Source: Pseudomonas purpurea (GTDB taxonomy: Bacteria > Pseudomonadota > Gammaproteobacteria > Pseudomonadales > Pseudomonadaceae). Taken from it: a DNA stretch of 64,000 nt. Shown here in pieces: positions 60,536 to 64,000 of this stretch. The stretch lies in NCBI RefSeq assembly GCF_039908635.1, contig NZ_CP150918.1:2170001-2234000 (forward strand), in the 5' to 3' direction. The translations under genes and the position numbers were made by a program. The notes under the pieces are model-generated. The model was not told the origin of the DNA. It was given only the letters and a program-made list of their open reading frames with translations, and ran no database searches. The first letter of the stretch is position 1; each line of letters starts with the position of its first letter.

Positions 60536-62086
60536 TTAGTGCGCCTCGCCGGCCTTCAACCCTGCCGGCAGCGCCTTGGTCAGCAAGACCGCCAGCATGC
60601 TCACCCCCAGTGCAATCCCGACAGCATGGAACGCATCGTTGTAAGCCATGATCGACGCCTGTTGATGGGCGATCTCACTGAGTTTACCCAGCGCGACGGT
60701 CTCGCTGCCAAACCGGTCCGTCATTGACGCCATACGCTCGGCCACCTGCGGGTTGCTCGGCACAATCGACTCGCGCAAATAATCGAAGTAGGTCTTGGTC
60801 CGTGCATCCAGCAGCGTGGCGAGGAGGGCGATACCAATCGCGCCGCCGAGGTTACGCAGGATGTTGAACAGGCTTGAAGCCGACCCCGCGTCCTGGGGCA
60901 GGATGTAGGCGGTGGCGATCAACGAGATGGTCACCATGATCAGCGGTTGGCCCAGCGCCCGGACGAGCTGGATCTGATTGAACTGCGGCCCGGCAAAGTC
61001 CGGGTTGAGCACCCCGGAAGAAAAACTCGCCATGCCAAACAGGGCAAAGCCCAGGGCGCACAGCCACTTGGGCGAGACGAATTTCATCAGCTTGGGCACC
61101 AGCGGAATCAGGAACAGCTGCGGCACGCCCATCCACATGATCACTTCGCCGATCTGCAAGGCGTTGTAGTTCTGGATCTGCGCCAGGTACAGCGGCAGCA
61201 GGTAAATCGAACCGTACAAGCCGACGCCCATGCCGAGGCTGGAAATGCTCGATAACCCGAAGTTGCGGTTGCGCAGGATGCCGAGGTTGATCAGCGGATT
61301 GGGTCTGGACACCTGCACGATGACAAAGGTGATCAGGCTGATCAGCGCAATGCTGCCCAAGGTCACGATCAGGTTCGATTCCAGCCAGTCCTTGCGATGA
61401 CCTTCCTCAAGAAACACCTGCAAACAGCCCAGGCCAACACCGAGCGTGAGAATGCCGGCGTAGTCGGTGCTTTTCAGCAGCTCCCAGTGGGCTTCCTTCT
61501 TCTCCAGGCCGTACATGAGGCCGGCGATCATGATCAGTCCGGGCGGGATGTTGATGTAGAAGATGTATTCCCAGCCCCAGTTTTCCGTCAGCCAACCGCC
61601 GAGCGTCGGGCCGATGGACGGGGCGAAAGTGGCGGTCATCGCAAACATCGCCATGCCCTTGGCGCGGTGATGTTCGGGGAGCTTGATCAGCGTCAGGGTG
61701 AACGCCAGCGGGATCAGCGCGCCGCCGGTAAAACCCTGCAAGGCGCGGAACACGATCATGCTCTCCAGGCTCCAGGCCATGGAGCAGAGCAGGGAGGCGG
61801 CAAGAAACCCCAGCGAAACCCACACCGCCAAACGGCGCGCCGAGAGCAACTGCACCAACCACGCGGTGAGCGGGATCATGATGATTTCCGCGACCAGGTA
61901 GGAAGTGGAAATCCACGAGCCTTCTTCCAGGGTTGCCGACAGCGCGCCCTGAATGTCCTTGAGCGAGGCGTTGGTGATCTGGATGTCGAGCACTGCCATG
62001 AAGGCACCGAGCATGACGCTCATGACCGCAATCCAGTCCCGCCGGGTCGGTTCGCCGACCGGGCGGAGCAGTTGATCACCGGCCAT
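60536..62086 (-). CDS. DHA2-family multidrug efflux MFS transporter (EmrB-like)
   Basis: 516 residues with 14 predicted helices. RRDWIAVMSVMLGAFMAVLDIQITNASLKDIQGAL (helix 1 with motif D) and FRALQGFTGGALIPLAFTL (motif B/C type) are typical of EmrB/FarB. GWEYIFYINIPPGLIMI is the antiporter hallmark. The C-terminal half ends in a Lys/Ala-rich tail. Its start overlaps the 3' end of the adaptor gene, forming one operon (emrA-emrB order). Likely exports hydrophobic drugs or uncouplers together with an outer-membrane channel. Confidence 0.94.
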   Translation of the reverse strand: MAGDQLLRPVGEPTRRDWIAVMSVMLGAFMAVLDIQITNASLKDIQGALSATLEEGSWISTSYLVAEIIMIPLTAWLVQLLSARRLAVWVSLGFLAASLLCSMAWSLESMIVFRALQGFTGGALIPLAFTLTLIKLPEHHRAKGMAMFAMTATFAPSIGPTLGGWLTENWGWEYIFYINIPPGLIMIAGLMYGLEKKEAHWELLKSTDYAGILTLGVGLGCLQVFLEEGHRKDWLESNLIVTLGSIALISLITFVIVQVSRPNPLINLGILRNRNFGLSSISSLGMGVGLYGSIYLLPLYLAQIQNYNALQIGEVIMWMGVPQLFLIPLVPKLMKFVSPKWLCALGFALFGMASFSSGVLNPDFAGPQFNQIQLVRALGQPLIMVTISLIATAYILPQDAGSASSLFNILRNLGGAIGIALLATLLDARTKTYFDYLRESIVPSNPQVAERMASMTDRFGSETVALGKLSEIAHQQASIMAYNDAFHAVGIALGVSMLAVLLTKALPAGLKAGEAH

Positions 62087-63122
62087 CGACAGGGTCTTTG
62101 ATGTTGACTTTGACGGTCACCGACATGCCGGGACGGATCTTTCCGTGCAGCGGATTGTCGGCAGCAAACGTCAGTTTCACCGGAATCCGCTGTACGACTT
62201 TGGTGAAGTTGCCGGTGGCATTGTCTGGAGGCAACAGGCTGAATTGCGCGCCCGAGGCAGCGAACAGGCTGTCGACCCTTGCCTCGATGGGCGTGTCGCC
62301 GTAGGCATCGAAAACCAACTCGGCTTTCTGCCCGGGTTGCATGTGGCCGATCTGGGTTTCCTTGAAGTTGGCCTGAATCCAGATGTCCTGGTCCGGGACG
62401 ATCGACAGCAGATAGGCGCCGGCTTGCACGTATTGGCCGTTGCGGGCGGCGCGTTGGCCGATCAGCCCGCTGATCGGGGCGTGGATCTCGCTGCGGGTCA
62501 GGTTCAGTTCGGCCTGGGCCAGGTCGGTGCGGGCATTGGCGATTTGCGCGTCGAGGCGTTTGATTTCAGCCGCCAGGGCGTTGACCTGCTGGTGTTGCGC
62601 CTGGGCGTCGGCCTGGGCCTTGGCGACTTGCGAGCGGGCAATGTGGGTGTCGGCAGAGAGGGTGGTGACCCGTTCTTCCGAAACGTAACCGGGTTTGCGC
62701 AAGGTTTCGGCGCGGGACAAATCGATTTGCGAACGGCCAAGGGTGGCTTGGCTCGAGGCGACCTGGGCTTCGCTGGCGGCAATCAGGCTGGCCTGTTGGG
62801 TCAGCTTGCTTTGGGCTTGCAGCCGTTCGGCTTCGCGGGTAGCGAGGCTGGCGTTGGCGCGGTCGACGGCGAGGTGGAAGTCATCGCTTTCGAGCCTGAT
62901 CAGCAGCTGGCCTTTTTCGACGTGCTGGTTGTCCTGCACCAGAACGTCATCAATCCGTGCGCCGAGTTGGCTGGAGACGCGGGTGATTTCACCCTGGACG
63001 TAGGCGTTATCGGTGCTCTCATAAAAACGTCCCTTGAAAAACCAGTGGGCAAAGAACCCTCCGGCGATCAGCAGGACGATAAACAGGAACGTAAACAGGC
63101 GATGCTTGAGTTGGGCTGGCAT
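62076..63122 (-). CDS. Efflux periplasmic adaptor, EmrA/HlyD type
   Basis: 348 residues. One N-terminal helix (FTFLFIVLLIAGGFFAHWFF), then STDNAYVQGEITRVSSQLGARIDDVLVQDNQHVEKGQLLIRL (lipoyl half), a coiled-coil hairpin (~95-200) and the second lipoyl half ITG-like SEIHAPISGLIGQRAARNGQYVQAG. The end has IRPGMSVTVKV. It bridges the DHA2 pump and an outer-membrane channel; no channel gene is adjacent. Divergent from gltX. Confidence 0.94.
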   Translation of the reverse strand: MPAQLKHRLFTFLFIVLLIAGGFFAHWFFKGRFYESTDNAYVQGEITRVSSQLGARIDDVLVQDNQHVEKGQLLIRLESDDFHLAVDRANASLATREAERLQAQSKLTQQASLIAASEAQVASSQATLGRSQIDLSRAETLRKPGYVSEERVTTLSADTHIARSQVAKAQADAQAQHQQVNALAAEIKRLDAQIANARTDLAQAELNLTRSEIHAPISGLIGQRAARNGQYVQAGAYLLSIVPDQDIWIQANFKETQIGHMQPGQKAELVFDAYGDTPIEARVDSLFAASGAQFSLLPPDNATGNFTKVVQRIPVKLTFAADNPLHGKIRPGMSVTVKVNIKDPVDGR

Positions 63123-63354
63123 GGGCAGACTGTAGTCGGAAAAGTGTAAGGAGATATATCAGGGCGCAAATCTGGCACACGACCGACAAACGGTAAATGC
63201 CACTTCCGGATAATCGGCTATCGAGCGGCATTAGAGCGGTTTGTAGCCCCAACGTTGGCTTAAATGCCCTGCTGACTGGAGTGGGGCGGGTATCGCCTGT
63301 TACCATTCGCCCCTTGTTTCATCTCCGCTTTTTATATTCTTTTCGAGACACGCC

Positions 63355-64000
63355 ATGACCACCGTCCGCACTCGCATCGCGCCATCGCCTACCGGCGATC
63401 CCCATGTCGGCACCGCTTACATCGCTTTGTTCAACTATTGCTTTGCCAAGCAGCATGGCGGTGAGTTCATCCTGCGGATTGAAGACACCGACCAATTGCG
63501 TTCGACCCGCGAGTCCGAGCAGCAGATTTTCGATGCCCTGCGCTGGTTGGGCATCAACTGGAGCGAAGGCCCGGATGTGGGTGGCCCGCACGGTCCGTAT
63601 CGCCAGAGCGAGCGCGGCGATATCTACCAGAAGTACTGCCAGCAACTGGTCGACCTGGGTCATGCCTTCCCGTGCTTCTGCACTAGCGACGAGCTTGACC
63701 AGATGCGCGCCGAGCAAATGGCCAAGGGCGAAACCCCGCGTTATGACGGCCGGGCGCTGTTGCTCTCCAAAGAAGAAGTCGCGCGCCGCCTGGCCGCTGG
63801 CGAGCCGCACGTGATCCGCATGAAAGTGCCGACCGAAGGCGTCTGCGTGGTGCCGGACATGCTGCGTGGCGACGTCGAGATCCCGTGGGATCGCATGGAC
63901 ATGCAAGTGCTGATGAAGACCGACGGCCTGCCGACGTACTTCCTCGCCAATGTGGTCGACGATCACCTGATGGGCATCACTCACGTACTGCGCGGTGAAG
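63355..64000 (+). CDS. gltX: Glutamate-tRNA ligase (5' part, cut by window edge)
   Basis: Charges tRNA-Glu. The first ~215 codons are present. [20 protein letters not shown] contains the HIGH-type motif (HVGT), followed by [39 protein letters not shown] and [10 protein letters not shown] with zinc-region Cys. [21 protein letters not shown] marks the active-site end of the Rossmann fold. The KMSKS loop and anticodon domain lie outside the window. Confidence 0.97.
   Translation, partial: MTTVRTRIAPSPTGDPHVGTAYIALFNYCFAKQHGGEFILRIEDTDQLRSTRESEQQIFDALRWLGINWSEGPDVGGPHGPYRQSERGDIYQKYCQQLVDLGHAFPCFCTSDELDQMRAEQMAKGETPRYDGRALLLSKEEVARRLAAGEPHVIRMKVPTEGVCVVPDMLRGDVEIPWDRMDMQVLMKTDGLPTYFLANVVDDHLMGITHVLRGE

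Overview
The window is a high-GC gammaproteobacterial chromosome segment, almost certainly from the Pseudomonas fluorescens group. Gene order supports this: mfd / GAPDH / apbE-like / sthA / GDPD / PilZ / lolCDE, then copper two-component system / cupredoxin / queF / DUF4404 / PhnX-like HAD / mlaA / rssB-like / STAS / tal / dusA. Typical Pseudomonas REP doublets and lineage-restricted families (DUF6124, DUF3606, DUF6572) point the same way. No taxonomic search was run.

Region 1 (1-22.6 kb) is mostly conserved core. It holds repair-coupled transcription (mfd, cut by the left edge), central metabolism (GAPDH, transaldolase), redox balance (sthA), lipoprotein export (lolCDE), a copper-sensing pair facing a cupredoxin gene with a TTACAA-AG-TTGTAA palindrome between them, queuosine synthesis (queF), outer-membrane lipid asymmetry (mlaA), an RssB-like response regulator/phosphatase with its STAS partner, and tRNA modification (dusA). 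The HAD protein beside mlaA has lost its catalytic Asp and looks like a pseudoenzyme. The Na+-NQR operon I would expect between the GAPDH gene and apbE, by analogy with P. aeruginosa, is missing and an MFS carrier sits there.

Region 2 (22.6-36.9 kb) is accessory. It contains a phage spanin-like remnant, a Dam-type methylase gene broken by one stop codon, a type VI secretion module (PAAR tip protein, a Gly/Ala-rich hydrophobic putative effector, an overlapping DUF7079-like putative immunity gene), an XRE regulator behind a strong LexA-box match, and a 3' half-copy of tRNA-Gly(CCC) that looks like an attachment-site scar. Further on are a DUF6124 pair behind a structured leader, an ECF sigma/anti-sigma pair whose two divergent promoter-like sequences share the same motifs and spacing, arsC, secreted hypothetical proteins, a periplasmic RNase T2, and a second, orphan copy of the DUF7079-like gene with a short relic of a toxin C-terminus just upstream.

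Region 3 (37-43.4 kb) has a diguanylate cyclase, two acetyltransferases, a small two-gene operon, an NCS2 purine permease and a transposase scrap.

Region 4 (43.4-55.5 kb) is a type I secretion locus: ABC exporter, HlyD-like adaptor and TolC-like channel, then a small exported protein and a LuxR-type regulator with a degenerate receiver. Facing them is a 2009-residue secreted repeat protein containing six tandem 462-bp repeats.

Region 5 (55.5-64 kb) returns to core genes: tRNA-Asn, an aromatic aminotransferase, uvrB, an EmrAB-type efflux pair and gltX (cut by the right edge).

Three otherwise intact genes (lolC, the exporter ATPase and the aminotransferase) are each frameshifted by one extra G/C inside an AGGCCTG sequence. 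This shared context suggests systematic base-calling or assembly error more than real gene loss.
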